Source: a virus | IMG/VR virus record: IMGVR_UViG_3300027822_000001 | Span: 28,596 to 92,595 of that record | Reading direction: 5' to 3' (one strand) | DNA length: 64,000 nucleotides | Part shown: positions 1-11,900 of the stretch, piece by piece | How positions within the stretch are numbered: position 1 is the first letter of the stretch | How the letters are laid out: every line of letters begins with the position of its first letter | Notes under the pieces: model-generated | What the model was told of the DNA's origin: nothing | Database searches by the model: none | Seen by the model: the letters and a program-made list of their open reading frames with translations, nothing else | Position numbers and translations under genes: made by a program

Positions 1-3000
1 ATACAAGTTAGTTTTTTAATTAGAACAACTGATTTTCTTGAAAAGTATGGAGATTGGACAGTTGATAAGAATGACTTCGTTGGTAAGTTGAATGAACAGA
101 AAGAACCAACATTAGATGCAGTAAATAAGATATTTAGAAATGAGAGTGCTAGCAAAGAAATGGAAGAGCCTACTAAACATGATGTGCTTAGAAAGAAACT
201 AGAATCTGATTCTAATTATAAATTGGGTGAGGCTTCTGTAGAAGAAGTAAGTGATATGTTAGAGTCTGGTGTTGCTCTTGCTACAAATCTTGTTATTAGA
301 GATAATGTTAAAAAGAGTACTATATTCAATGCCTTATTAAATACTTTTAGTATTCAAAGAAATAAAGCATCTAAGTTTATAGATTACCAAGAGTCCTTAG
401 CTGAGCATAATAAACTTCCAAAGTCTGAGCTAGATAAAATAAAGAGAGGAAAAGAGTTATTAGATACTATATTAGATAATGAAGAATATAAAACTAATTA
501 TCTAACCTTAATAGATTCTGAATTAGATAGTATGGGATTTAATACTATCAATAAAGAAGCCACTACAGACATAAATGATAAAAATGCTGAAAATCCTATA
601 CTTAAAGAAATGTGGGATGAGCAATCTAAGTTTGAAGTTCCTATTAAGAACACTTTGCAATTTAATATAAGGATGCTATTAGGCTCTATTCCTATTCCTG
701 AGTTAGATAATGGAAATTTAACGGGTAATTATAAAACCAACTCTATAGGACTAGCACATACATATACTTCAAATAATATAACTTTAAAATTATTAGACTA
801 CTTTAATCATAGGGTTGTAGATAGAAATTCATTTATGAGTGATTTGAAGTCCTCTGGAATACCTGAGTTTGTTGAGCTTGCAAGTAAAGTAGATAAACTA
901 TCATATAATAAAGATAGATTACTTAATGCTTTAACTGCTACTGTTGGTAGACTAAAAAACAATAAAGTTGTTGCTATATCTGAAGGAAATAATTTTATTG
1001 TTTATAATACTAATAACAGGTCTGATAGAAAATATATAACAGATACATGGTATGGAAATCAAAATATTCTATTTAAAGAATCCGATATTGTAGAGCTTAA
1101 TAAAAACAATGAATTAGTTTACTCTGAAACAGGCAAAAAAAGATTACAGCATGAGTATAATAATATACATCAAATATTAAATTCATCAAATACTAGACAT
1201 ATAGCTGCATCTCATTTTGTAGGTAAACTTAGTAGTTTAGTACACTCTGATAAGTTTGGAGAAGCTAAATCAGAAGAAAAGACTAAGATGCTTAATGATA
1301 TGATAAGTATGAAAGAAGGCAAGACTATAAAAAGTAATAGTTTATTGATGCCTGTGGAAGATGTATATTCATTATTACCTACCATACTAAAGAAAGGAAA
1401 AGACGGAAGAATTTCTTTTAAAACTTCTGACTATGATGAGCTGTCTAAAAAACTCTTAGACTTAGATATAAAAGAAGATACCGAAAATGTAGACGATGCA
1501 ATTAACATAAATAAAATAAATGTTGTATCTCCTTTAATACGACATTATTTAGCTCTTACTGGAATGGATTTTGAACTTGATACTATTAAGAAGTTCTTAC
1601 AAAATCCAGGAAGATACATGACTGATTTAACAGATGGAGTAACAGAACCAACTGTTAAACTTTCTGACTTAACTACTCCAAGAAAAGTAGCGAATGGTGT
1701 AAATGTTTTACATTTATTAATACAGGATATAAATAAAGGGGGCTCTGGACAAAAAGATGAAAATGCTAACAGTCTTAGAAATAACAACCCATTAAATACT
1801 AATGCTTCTAAAAAGGTATTTACTAAGTTGAAAGAAATTGAAGAGGTTGCTGATTTATCTTCTACTTTTATCAATTCTTTCGGTAAACAAGAGTCTTCTT
1901 ATGGCTTTAATACATTCTTATCAAAAGAGATTAACAACTTAAAAGGAAATACATTAGATGGAATGAATACAGACCCCCTATCAAGAAGAAGTCTCTGGTA
2001 TAAAGCCTTTAAAGGAGACGATTCTGTTGCTGGTTTGATTGAAAGACCTGAAAGATTATCTCTTTTGTTTGGTGATGGAGTTAAAGAAGCAAAGACTGGA
2101 AAAATAATTAACAGAGCTTCAGCATCACCTCTTGATAAAGAAGTTATGAGAATAAACTTATTTGCTTATAATAATGCTGGTTTTACTGATAGACTATCTG
2201 TTATAGATGCTTTAGTGTTTTCTGATAAATCTAGAACTAGAAAGATATTAGCTCCAAGAATTAGTTTAAAAGGAGAAGATTATAACTTTAATCTTGACTT
2301 TAAAAATAAGGAGAGTTTAAAAGACTATTCTATAAGTGATGTTCAATATGGAGATGACGTAAAACATGTACTTACTGATATGGCGTTAACTGAAATAGAC
2401 AGAATTAATGATACTGTATTAAGACACAAAGAAGCAAAAGATGTAATGACTTCTGAAAGAAGTATAGGTGGCTCTAAATTTTTAATATTTCCCTCATTAG
2501 ATAATAAAGTTATAAATTCTTTTAAAAGGTCTGATGGAAGTTTTGATACCTCTAATAAGGAGTTTATATCAAAGGTTCAAAAACATATGAATTTACTTTT
2601 AACAGCAAATGCTAATGAGAACTTAAAAGAATGGAAAGATGTTGATTTGATAAGAGCTTCTGGTGGTATTAAATATTTAGATAGTAGGCATAAAAAACAT
2701 GTTGGAGAGAAGATATCTGTAAAGGATAGTAATGATAGAAACATATTTAATTATGATAAAAGAACAAAAGATTCTTATGTAACAGCTGATACCGCTTTAG
2801 AATTAGCTCTTAATGAAATGGTAACTAATCTCAATATGATTCAGTTAGTTGGAGATGTTGCTGACTACTATAAAGCAGGAAATACTCCTGAAGAAACATC
2901 AGACAACACTTTCTCAAACTACTATAAAAGACTTGGAAGTGTAGGGGGTGCTAAAATGAATATAGCACAAGAATTTAGAGCAAAGTTTGGTAAAGTTACT

Positions 3001-6000
3001 AAGAATGTTAAACATAATAGAATAAATTATGTATATGCTAAAGATATTAAAACTAATAAATATGCTAAAGAATATTTAAATGCTCTTAATGTCTCTGGTT
3101 GGGAAAATGTAAATATGTCTGATGCTGCAGAATATACAACACTTAGAGACCACATAGTAACATTACATGGAGAAGGAAGACTTAATGATAATGTCTTTAA
3201 TAAGATACATTCCAAAATAATAGAAAGTTATAGAAATGACACTCTTGTTAAATTAACTGAAGATGAGGCTATTGCTATAATACCACAAAAACCTTTATAT
3301 GCGGGTACTAATAATGTTGATGGACTTAGAGTTGCTACTATTGTTAAGTCAAGTGCATTTCCTTTATTAGAAAGTATAACTGGAGGAACTCCTTTTGATG
3401 CTGTTAGAAAAGCAATGGAAGCTAAAGAGAAAGAAGAAATATTTGATAGAGACAATAAGTTAGCTTTTGATGATTCTAATGAAATTTTAGAGTTATCTAC
3501 TACTAGACTTGCTTTTGAATCTGGAGTAAAAGTAGGTAATGCTAAACTAAATGATATTTTTAATGAGGATTTTACAATTAAAGATGGAGCTTTAAAAGAC
3601 ATAAAATATACTAACGTAGACAGAGAACATTTAGGCATTCAACAAGAAGAAAGTGAGAATGATAGTAGAAAGATAAATATTGTAAGTCAAATGAATAAAC
3701 TCGTTACTTCTGAAATATTAGATACAAAAGGCTTTAAACTTCCTGATAAAGAAAAAGAAATGAGTGGTATTGAGTTAAGAGACTTAAAAGAGAAACTTAA
3801 AAAAGCTATAATGGATAAGAAAGCCATTAAGTTATTTAAAGATGTAGGATATGATGAAGCTACTAATTCATTTACAGATGAAAAGAAATTCATGAAGTAT
3901 CTTGAATCTAAATTATCTGCTAATGAGATATCAGCAGAAGATGTAAAGATGCTTATTGATAAGGATGGAAATCAAGTAGCTCCTCTATATCTTAATAAAT
4001 CTTATGGAAAGATAATGAGTTCTTTATTAGCATCTATTAGTAAAGATGTGATAAAACCTAAAATAAGTGGTAAAGGAGCAGTTCAATTAAGTAGTGTCGG
4101 ATTGCTATTTAATGGAGATATGAATAACTCTAACATCATATTTACTAGAAGAACTGATGCAGATGGCAACATAATTAAACTTGATAGATTAGAACATACT
4201 AAATATAAAAATGGAGAACTTAAAAGAGCTCAACTTTTAGTATCTAGAGAGTTCTTTGAAAAGTTTGGAATAGATTTAGATAATGCTACTGAAATCATTG
4301 ATGGTAGGAAAGTTATGAAAGAGGGAGTAATTGATGATAGACTATTAAAAGCAATATCAGCTCGTATTCCTAATCAAAAACACTCTAGTATGTTGCAAGC
4401 TGAAATAGTAGGCTTTCTACCAAAAGATGTTAAAGAAACAGTAATTGTATCAGATGGAATAACAAAACAGATGGGTTCTGACTTTGATATTGACCATTTA
4501 TATAACTATTTATATAACTATAAAGTACAGAAAATTACTCATAAAGAAGATTTAACAAAAGATTTAACTAAGTTTAACAAACTTGTGGAAAGAGCTAAAG
4601 AAGGATATGCTCCTAGAAAAAGTAATCTTCATAAAGTTTTAAAAAGTATGGATAGAGAAGACTATAATGAGGAACTAATAAAAATAGGAATAGCTAAACA
4701 TTTAGATAAATTTTATGATACTAAATCTAAACAACTTTACGATATAGTTAGAGATTTTAAGCTAAGTAAAATAACTATGGTTGATGCTAATAGAGATAAA
4801 ATTAATAAAATAACAGACTTATCTACAGAAGCATTAGAAAATAGATATATAGATATTCATCACTCTATACTGGAACATAAAGAAGTATTACCTAAAATGT
4901 TAGAAGTACTTGATTTACCTGATGCTAAATTAATTACTAAAGATATAGATAGCTCAGTTCCTAAAATAGAAAATACAATGTTCTCTCCTTTATCTGGAGT
5001 ATATAATAAAAGACAATATGAGAGTAATCAAGGAGGTAAAGATGGTATATCTATACAAAGTTCTTTGAGTATGCTTCATATTGCTTTAGAAAAAGATAAC
5101 TTTGAGTTACAGTTTAAAAAGTTTAGTGAAACTAAGAGAGAAAATGAAAATGTATTTAAATTTATAGTAGATGGTAAAGAAGTAGTATTTAAAGCTATAG
5201 GTAGAGGAAGTTATAATTTTAAAGGAAACAAGAGAACAAATCTTACTACTAATACTATACTACAAAATGAAGCTGTTGATAATGCTAAAAATAAATTACT
5301 ATTTAGATTAGGCTATTCAGCAGTAACTTCTCCAGCTTATAATTTATTAAACTTTCTTGCAAAAGATGGAAAGTCTATGCCTTTAAGTATGATAGCTAAG
5401 ATGTTTAGACAGAAAGGAGTATTAGAAGCTTATAGATATGCTGAGAATAAGACATCTATGTTTAATGATTCTTCTAAATCTTTCTCTGAGTATATGAAAG
5501 AATATGCATTAAATAAGTATGATGGAGATAAAAACTTTTCAATATCAGAGGAAATTTTAGATAAGGGGTTAAAAGGTAAAAATACTAGTGATTCTAGTTT
5601 AAATAATTCTGATTATGAAAGCTTGCAATCTACTCTTATTGATAAGTTATCTAAAGCTCAGGAATTTGGTTCTAATCTACTTAGAATATATTCATCAGCT
5701 AATTTAGAAACTAAAGGAATAGGAAGTTCTACTGGAGAGCTATTATTAAAAGAATACAACATAAATAAATTTGTAGTAAATAACTCTAGATTTAGAGGAA
5801 CTTATAGATTACTTGGAGATGCTATAAATATGGATAATGGAGTAAGAAATGTTGGTGGCAATCTTACAGAGCTTGGTAGAATTTATGATTATGGAATAAG
5901 AAAAGCTCTTAATTTTTATGAGTTAAGAGATATTAAGAATAATCCTAGAACAATGTTGGGAAGCTCTAGATATAAAAATACAATCAGACAGTTTATACGT

Positions 6001-8985
6001 TCTGGAGCAAATAGTGAGAAAGCTATAAAGAGAGTAGATGGAGCTTATGCTACATATGCTAATCTTAATATAGATAATCCATTCTTTAAATCATCTGGAG
6101 AAGCTGTAACTATTAATTCAGTAAGAAAAGTTTTATTAACTGGAGATAATGATGTTTATACCAGACTTATCAAGCATTTAAAAGAACCTAGTAACTTAGA
6201 GGGTAGAACATTCTTAAATAACATTAATGTTCTTCCAAAGAAAAATGTAGCAGACCCTGTTATACTTAAGTTAGTATCAGGAGACCTTTCGGATATAAAG
6301 ATAGATGAGTATATACGAAGTTTTAATGAGCTACTAACTAGTAATAATAGTAAGTCTCGAAACTTAGGTAAAGATATATTAAGAGTTATGCTTTCTCAAG
6401 GAAATGCATATTCTCCTAATGGAATAAATAAATTATTACCTAGAGCTTATTTAATGGAACATCCAGATTTTGTTAATGCTATTAAGAATAGTAGCTTGAA
6501 AGATATAAATTCTACTATACTGCATGAACAGATAGTTCAACATAATCCAACATTATCTGAGAAAGATTCTAACTATAAAAGAACTAAACAATTAGCCGAA
6601 ACTGATGGCTCTTATGTTCAGATAAATATTGAAGCAGATAAGGCGGATACTTTACCTGAATACTTATCTGGTAAAGACCCTGAAAGAGGATATGTTCCAC
6701 TTAAGAAAGTAGGTGTTGTAGAGTCGTTATCTAATGAAGAAACTATAGAAGTTATTTATAAAGCAATTTCTAAATTAGGAAGTGGTAACTCTAATATGAC
6801 TGAATATGACCCTTATAGTGTTGAAACTACTAGCCTTTTTAAGAACAACAACCCTTTAATGTCTTTTGAAGAATATGCTGAAAATAATAATTTAGAGCAT
6901 TTAAAAGATTTAGCAAATAACAGCTTACGATTACAAGATGATTATGGTTCTTATACAGTAGAAAGAAATGATAAAGATTTAATATTTGATGAATATAATA
7001 TAAAAGGAGATACACCAGAAGATTTAAGTTCTGTATTAAATAATGTAAGTGGTACAAATAAAGTAATAGCTGATGTTACTTCTGAGCTTTTAGATAAGTC
7101 TGCTAAATTTAAATTTAAAGTAACAGATGAAGCTAAGGATGGAGAATCTAGTCCATCAGCCAGAGGAGTTGTTACTGAAGATGGTTTAAGTATAAGACTA
7201 CATAACTTTGATACTGCTAATTCTGATAATCCAGAAGCATTTAGAAAAGAATTTGAAGAAGTAGTATCACATGAATCTAGCCATCAAGTGTTATTTAACG
7301 AAGCTGTTGCTTATGATAAAGGACTTTCTAAAAATAAGGGTAATAGGTTAGAAAAACAATTTGCTTTATTAGATACCTATTTAGGTAAACTAAAAAAAGC
7401 TATTATAGATGGAGATAATACAGAACGAGGTGAAGAGTTTAAAACTTTTGAAGATAAATACAATAATAAAATAGAAGGAGACATCTCTGTAAGTGAAAGA
7501 GATAGAAATCAAGGACTTATGTCTGTTCACGAATTAATAGCTGATATAGCTAATGATGGTTTCTTAGATTCTCTTAATGGCTATGAAGTTGATGGCTTAG
7601 ATGTTGCCAATACTCTATCTACTAAGATGAAAAGATTATATGTAGCACTCATTGAAAGTAAAGGGTTGCAGAATAACAAAGGAGCTCAAGAATTAATAGC
7701 TAATGTGCTTAAATTTTATGATGATGTTGCTAAGGCAAAAAAAGTTGATACTAGTGTTGAAAAGAAGGGAGAAGAAGCTCTTCCTGATGCACTTTTAAAA
7801 CAAAAAGAACATGAAGTTGTTAAGCCAGAAGAAGCTAAAGATATAAAATTTGATGATATTTTAGTTAAAAAAGAAAAAGGTGTTAAACCTAAACAATTAG
7901 AAAAAGATGAAAAAGGTTTCTATAATGTTAATATTAGTAGAGGAATAAAAATACCTAAAGACACTTCTACTATAGACTATTTAAGAGAGAAAGGAACATT
8001 TTCTAAGATAGCTGAGTATGGTACTAAGAATAGTAATGAAGCTCTGTATGAAATTGATAGATTAAATAAAATAGGAGCTGAAGACAATAAAAGATTTGCA
8101 CTTGATTCTTATATAAAACCGGATGGTTCTAGAATATACAAGCCAATAGAAGTGAGCTCTAGAAAGGATAGGATGTATAATTTTAGAGATAAAGAAACTA
8201 CTTCTGGAGTTCTTAAGGATATTGCATCCAACAAAGAATTTAGTAAAGATGTTAGAAATGCTGCAAATGACTTATTGAAATTTGAAAACACTGATAAAAT
8301 AGGAACATTCATTAGAAGTGATAAATACTTTATGGCTGAAAATGTGTTAAAAGATGAGAGCTTTGACTTTTTAGAGGAAGCCAATGGAACTGCTTCTGGA
8401 AATCTTGTAAGAGTTAGAGATGGAGCTACTGTAAGTGAATATTTACATGAAGTATATCATACATATTTAACAGACTTGATAGCTAATAATCCTAAGTTTA
8501 GAAATAAACTTAAAGATTATCAAAAAAGAGTGCTAGAAAATTTTAAAGATAATAGAATAATTGATGACATATATAAAGATTTAGACGAATTTGCTGTTAT
8601 GGCAGTAACTAAACCTGAGTTAATTTCCTTATTAAAATCTATGCACAGTGTAGATAAAGAAGGAAGTGTGTTATACGATGAACTTGTAGATAAGTATAAA
8701 GAAGCTGGTAAAGACACTGGAATATATGAAGAAATAAAGACCTTATTGAACGACAATATAAATATGAATAAAGGTGAGTTGTCGATTTCACAAGAGGCTG
8801 CGAATTGGAGCGATTACTATAATAGAGGTGGTACTGTTGATGGATTATCTGTTGAACAAAAATATCTAATAGGTATTGGAAAAGAACCAACAGAAGTCAA
8901 TAGTCATCTCAAAGAAATACAAGAAAGAGTTCCTAATTTTACAATGGCTGACCTAACAGAGTTGGCAAGAAGTATTTACTGTTAA
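1..8985 (+). CDS. Giant virion RNA polymerase polyprotein (5' end missing)
   Basis: The frame is open to the first base of the window, so the start lies outside; a TTG at 88 is only the first possible internal start. At least 2994 residues are present. The DFDID motif (bases 4480-4494, within MGSDFDIDHLYNY) matches the catalytic Asp loop of the single-chain two-barrel RNA polymerase of crAss-like phages (phi14:2 gp66 family), which is carried in the virion and injected to transcribe early genes. Downstream are two HExxH motifs: HESSH at 7270-7284 and HEVYH at 8446-8460 followed by an acidic stretch. Both look like zincin-type metallopeptidase domains. The gene is followed after 9 bases by another giant gene on the same strand. 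Polymerase identity is well supported by the motif and context; peptidase activity is inferred from the motifs alone. Confidence 0.9.
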   Translation: MQVSFLIRTTDFLEKYGDWTVDKNDFVGKLNEQKEPTLDAVNKIFRNESASKEMEEPTKHDVLRKKLESDSNYKLGEASVEEVSDMLESGVALATNLVIRDNVKKSTIFNALLNTFSIQRNKASKFIDYQESLAEHNKLPKSELDKIKRGKELLDTILDNEEYKTNYLTLIDSELDSMGFNTINKEATTDINDKNAENPILKEMWDEQSKFEVPIKNTLQFNIRMLLGSIPIPELDNGNLTGNYKTNSIGLAHTYTSNNITLKLLDYFNHRVVDRNSFMSDLKSSGIPEFVELASKVDKLSYNKDRLLNALTATVGRLKNNKVVAISEGNNFIVYNTNNRSDRKYITDTWYGNQNILFKESDIVELNKNNELVYSETGKKRLQHEYNNIHQILNSSNTRHIAASHFVGKLSSLVHSDKFGEAKSEEKTKMLNDMISMKEGKTIKSNSLLMPVEDVYSLLPTILKKGKDGRISFKTSDYDELSKKLLDLDIKEDTENVDDAININKINVVSPLIRHYLALTGMDFELDTIKKFLQNPGRYMTDLTDGVTEPTVKLSDLTTPRKVANGVNVLHLLIQDINKGGSGQKDENANSLRNNNPLNTNASKKVFTKLKEIEEVADLSSTFINSFGKQESSYGFNTFLSKEINNLKGNTLDGMNTDPLSRRSLWYKAFKGDDSVAGLIERPERLSLLFGDGVKEAKTGKIINRASASPLDKEVMRINLFAYNNAGFTDRLSVIDALVFSDKSRTRKILAPRISLKGEDYNFNLDFKNKESLKDYSISDVQYGDDVKHVLTDMALTEIDRINDTVLRHKEAKDVMTSERSIGGSKFLIFPSLDNKVINSFKRSDGSFDTSNKEFISKVQKHMNLLLTANANENLKEWKDVDLIRASGGIKYLDSRHKKHVGEKISVKDSNDRNIFNYDKRTKDSYVTADTALELALNEMVTNLNMIQLVGDVADYYKAGNTPEETSDNTFSNYYKRLGSVGGAKMNIAQEFRAKFGKVTKNVKHNRINYVYAKDIKTNKYAKEYLNALNVSGWENVNMSDAAEYTTLRDHIVTLHGEGRLNDNVFNKIHSKIIESYRNDTLVKLTEDEAIAIIPQKPLYAGTNNVDGLRVATIVKSSAFPLLESITGGTPFDAVRKAMEAKEKEEIFDRDNKLAFDDSNEILELSTTRLAFESGVKVGNAKLNDIFNEDFTIKDGALKDIKYTNVDREHLGIQQEESENDSRKINIVSQMNKLVTSEILDTKGFKLPDKEKEMSGIELRDLKEKLKKAIMDKKAIKLFKDVGYDEATNSFTDEKKFMKYLESKLSANEISAEDVKMLIDKDGNQVAPLYLNKSYGKIMSSLLASISKDVIKPKISGKGAVQLSSVGLLFNGDMNNSNIIFTRRTDADGNIIKLDRLEHTKYKNGELKRAQLLVSREFFEKFGIDLDNATEIIDGRKVMKEGVIDDRLLKAISARIPNQKHSSMLQAEIVGFLPKDVKETVIVSDGITKQMGSDFDIDHLYNYLYNYKVQKITHKEDLTKDLTKFNKLVERAKEGYAPRKSNLHKVLKSMDREDYNEELIKIGIAKHLDKFYDTKSKQLYDIVRDFKLSKITMVDANRDKINKITDLSTEALENRYIDIHHSILEHKEVLPKMLEVLDLPDAKLITKDIDSSVPKIENTMFSPLSGVYNKRQYESNQGGKDGISIQSSLSMLHIALEKDNFELQFKKFSETKRENENVFKFIVDGKEVVFKAIGRGSYNFKGNKRTNLTTNTILQNEAVDNAKNKLLFRLGYSAVTSPAYNLLNFLAKDGKSMPLSMIAKMFRQKGVLEAYRYAENKTSMFNDSSKSFSEYMKEYALNKYDGDKNFSISEEILDKGLKGKNTSDSSLNNSDYESLQSTLIDKLSKAQEFGSNLLRIYSSANLETKGIGSSTGELLLKEYNINKFVVNNSRFRGTYRLLGDAINMDNGVRNVGGNLTELGRIYDYGIRKALNFYELRDIKNNPRTMLGSSRYKNTIRQFIRSGANSEKAIKRVDGAYATYANLNIDNPFFKSSGEAVTINSVRKVLLTGDNDVYTRLIKHLKEPSNLEGRTFLNNINVLPKKNVADPVILKLVSGDLSDIKIDEYIRSFNELLTSNNSKSRNLGKDILRVMLSQGNAYSPNGINKLLPRAYLMEHPDFVNAIKNSSLKDINSTILHEQIVQHNPTLSEKDSNYKRTKQLAETDGSYVQINIEADKADTLPEYLSGKDPERGYVPLKKVGVVESLSNEETIEVIYKAISKLGSGNSNMTEYDPYSVETTSLFKNNNPLMSFEEYAENNNLEHLKDLANNSLRLQDDYGSYTVERNDKDLIFDEYNIKGDTPEDLSSVLNNVSGTNKVIADVTSELLDKSAKFKFKVTDEAKDGESSPSARGVVTEDGLSIRLHNFDTANSDNPEAFRKEFEEVVSHESSHQVLFNEAVAYDKGLSKNKGNRLEKQFALLDTYLGKLKKAIIDGDNTERGEEFKTFEDKYNNKIEGDISVSERDRNQGLMSVHELIADIANDGFLDSLNGYEVDGLDVANTLSTKMKRLYVALIESKGLQNNKGAQELIANVLKFYDDVAKAKKVDTSVEKKGEEALPDALLKQKEHEVVKPEEAKDIKFDDILVKKEKGVKPKQLEKDEKGFYNVNISRGIKIPKDTSTIDYLREKGTFSKIAEYGTKNSNEALYEIDRLNKIGAEDNKRFALDSYIKPDGSRIYKPIEVSSRKDRMYNFRDKETTSGVLKDIASNKEFSKDVRNAANDLLKFENTDKIGTFIRSDKYFMAENVLKDESFDFLEEANGTASGNLVRVRDGATVSEYLHEVYHTYLTDLIANNPKFRNKLKDYQKRVLENFKDNRIIDDIYKDLDEFAVMAVTKPELISLLKSMHSVDKEGSVLYDELVDKYKEAGKDTGIYEEIKTLLNDNINMNKGELSISQEAANWSDYYNRGGTVDGLSVEQKYLIGIGKEPTEVNSHLKEIQERVPNFTMADLTELARSIYC

Positions 8986-8994
8986 TTTGTATAA

Positions 8995-11900
8995 ATGGCT
9001 AAATGTATAACATTTGATGCAACTCAAAGAAAAGAATTAGTTAATTTAATAGGGTATGACAAAGCTGAAGAACTAATAAATAAATATAAATCAAAAATAC
9101 CTGAAGCTGAAGTAATAAAAGGTATTAGAATTTGGGATGAATTAAGTAATAATCCAACCTATGCAGAAAGTAATGCTGACTTGCTAGAGAAATCAACTAT
9201 AGAATTTACAGCTTCTGCTAGCTCAGCTATCGGAAAGACTTTATTTAAGTTAAACAATGAACTTAAAAAACAAAGATTAAATCTACGAAATGATGTTGAT
9301 GCTGAAAAATCCAACGCTAAGATTGTAGAATTGGAAGATAATATAAGACAGCTTAAAAATAATAAAAGCTTAATGTCTATTGTAGATATAACTAAGACGA
9401 GCTTAGATAGCTGGATAAAAAAAGATGTGTTTGAAAGTAAAGATTATTCTATATCTACAGTTAAAAAAGCATATGATGAATTAGAAGTGCTTGATGGCAT
9501 TATAAAAGAATTACTTGTTAGAGAAGTAGATTTAAAAACTGGTAAAAATAAATATAAATTTACTAATAAAAAAGTATTTGATGAAGCTGAAAAAGTCGTA
9601 GGAGAGATAGCAATTACTAAGAATAAACTTAATGGTATCTTAGATAAAGTTGTATTAACAGAACATAATAAAGTAATGAATCGTAATGCTACAATAGATG
9701 ACTTAACTAACTATATAGATACAGATATGGGTACAGCTGTATTTCTAGACCCATCAAGGACTAAAAATCCAATAGCTAAATTTGTTCACAAAATAATGGC
9801 ATTTAGAAGTAAGAATGCTAAGGTGGAATTAAATGAAACATTAGTTAAAACTATTGATAAGTTAGCTAAAGATTCAGGTTTAGATATGACAAAACAAGCC
9901 AATAATGATATCTTCTTACAGAAAGACAAGAATGGAAAAACATTACCAAATATACTATCTGAATATAGCTATGAATACTCTGAATTTTATACTGATTTAA
10001 GAGACTCTTTAGCATCATACTCTAGAGTAGCTGAACATGTAAGTAGAAAGAATTCAAAGTTGGCTAAGAGAGGAAACGAATTAGTTGATAAAATAAATAA
10101 AAATTATATAGTAGCAGATACTAGAAAGCTACTAAGTAGTGATGAGAAAGTGGTAGAAGAAGAAAAAAGTAGGATGATTTCTGAAGTTGGTGAAGAAAAA
10201 GCAACCGAGTTAATTGAACAAGCCATAGATAGATATGATAAGTATCAAAATCAATATGAAGCTTATAAAGAGAGATTAGATATGAGTAAAGATAACGACT
10301 CAGATAGTATAGAAAGTGCTTCTAAGTTAGCCGCAAAACTAAAAAGCTTTGAAAATAGATATAGCCCTCTAAAAGTACTGGAGGCTTTAAGTGGTGAAGG
10401 CGGAGATATTCTTCTTAATGGTTTTTATAAGTTAGCAATAGCTCCAAAAAGAATGATAGACAATAAAGACACTGGCTTTTATGATAAACGATATAATGCT
10501 TTAAAAAACAATAAAGAAAACAGTAAAAAATATGAGCTACTTAGCTTTATTAAGAACAAATTAAAAGAATATTATAGCTATTTTCCGCCAGAAGTTACAG
10601 ATAAATTACAAGATAATTATTTAGCGGAAGTCTTTGGAGATAACTTATTTGATGTATTTAAAAAAGGCAATGTAAATATTCTAAAAGATAAAATATATGA
10701 ATCCGTAGCTACTAAAGAAGTTAATAATATACAGAGAGGTATTGTTAATGCTAAAAATCAACAAATAAAGAAAGTTCCTATAGAATACATGTCAGATAAA
10801 ATAGGAAATCTTAATTATAGAATAAAGCGGATAAATAGTAAAATTGAAGAAAATAATGATATTATAGAATCTTATTTGCAAGACATAGAAAAGTATCAGA
10901 CATCGCAACTAAAGTTTACAAATGTTAAGTCTATATTTGACAGCTATAACGAACGTATTAAAAGTAAATATGACAAAATAGCTGAATTAGAACAACAAAA
11001 TAGTGAACTTTCTTCTAAACCTAAAGAGTTAGAAGATGCTAAAAATCTAATGCTAGAAAAGAAATCTACTAATATTGTAGAAGTTATGAAGAACTTAGGT
11101 TTGATGTCTTTAAATTATAAGAATAAGATACAAATTCAAGATATAGTGGAACTAGCACGAAGAAAATTAGTCGATGGTGCTAATCAATTAGTAGAAACTA
11201 AGAAGGGAAGACCCTTACGTGCGGCAGTTACAGAGTATGTCAACAAGAACGGTCAATCTGCAGTAGAAAAAATGGTTAATGATTCTATGGATGCCATGCT
11301 ATATGGAGAATTTAAAAACAATAAAGGATTTACTGATAAGTATATTGGAATTGATGCTAAATCTAGAGAAAAGGTTTCTGACTACAAAAAAGAAAAAACT
11401 AAGCTAAAAGATAAGTTATTTAAAGGCGAGATTAAAGATGATGAATTCATAGAGTCTCTTGATACTATGAAAGAAATGTTAAATAAGGAAGCAGGAGTTA
11501 GAACAATGACTTTATCTGATGTTGCTGATACTTTTAATGCTTATGTATACAGACTTAATATGGGATGGAATCCTCTTAGTGCTGCCTCTAATGTTGTTTA
11601 TGGTAAGATGGCTAATCAGATAGAAGCAGGTGCTAATGTATTTTATAACAGTAAAGATTTAAAGAAAGCCTATAGACTACTAGGGGCTTCTGCAATGAAA
11701 TCATTAACTGGGAGTGCTAATACTACAGCTACAAAGATATATAACTTAATACTTAACTATGGTACTATGTTTGATTTGCTTGAAGATAGCTTTGGGGCTA
11801 CTAAAGGTCTATCAGACAAACAAAAGAAGCTAGGATTTCTTAATATGATGGAAGGTCAAAGAAGAGGTGAATATAGAAATCAAGGTGCTGTACTTTTAGC

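Noticed and set aside
6839-7057. Minus-strand frames within the RNA polymerase genes
   Set aside because: Low-complexity Leu/His/Tyr-rich or Ser/Leu-rich shadows of the plus-strand coding sequence.
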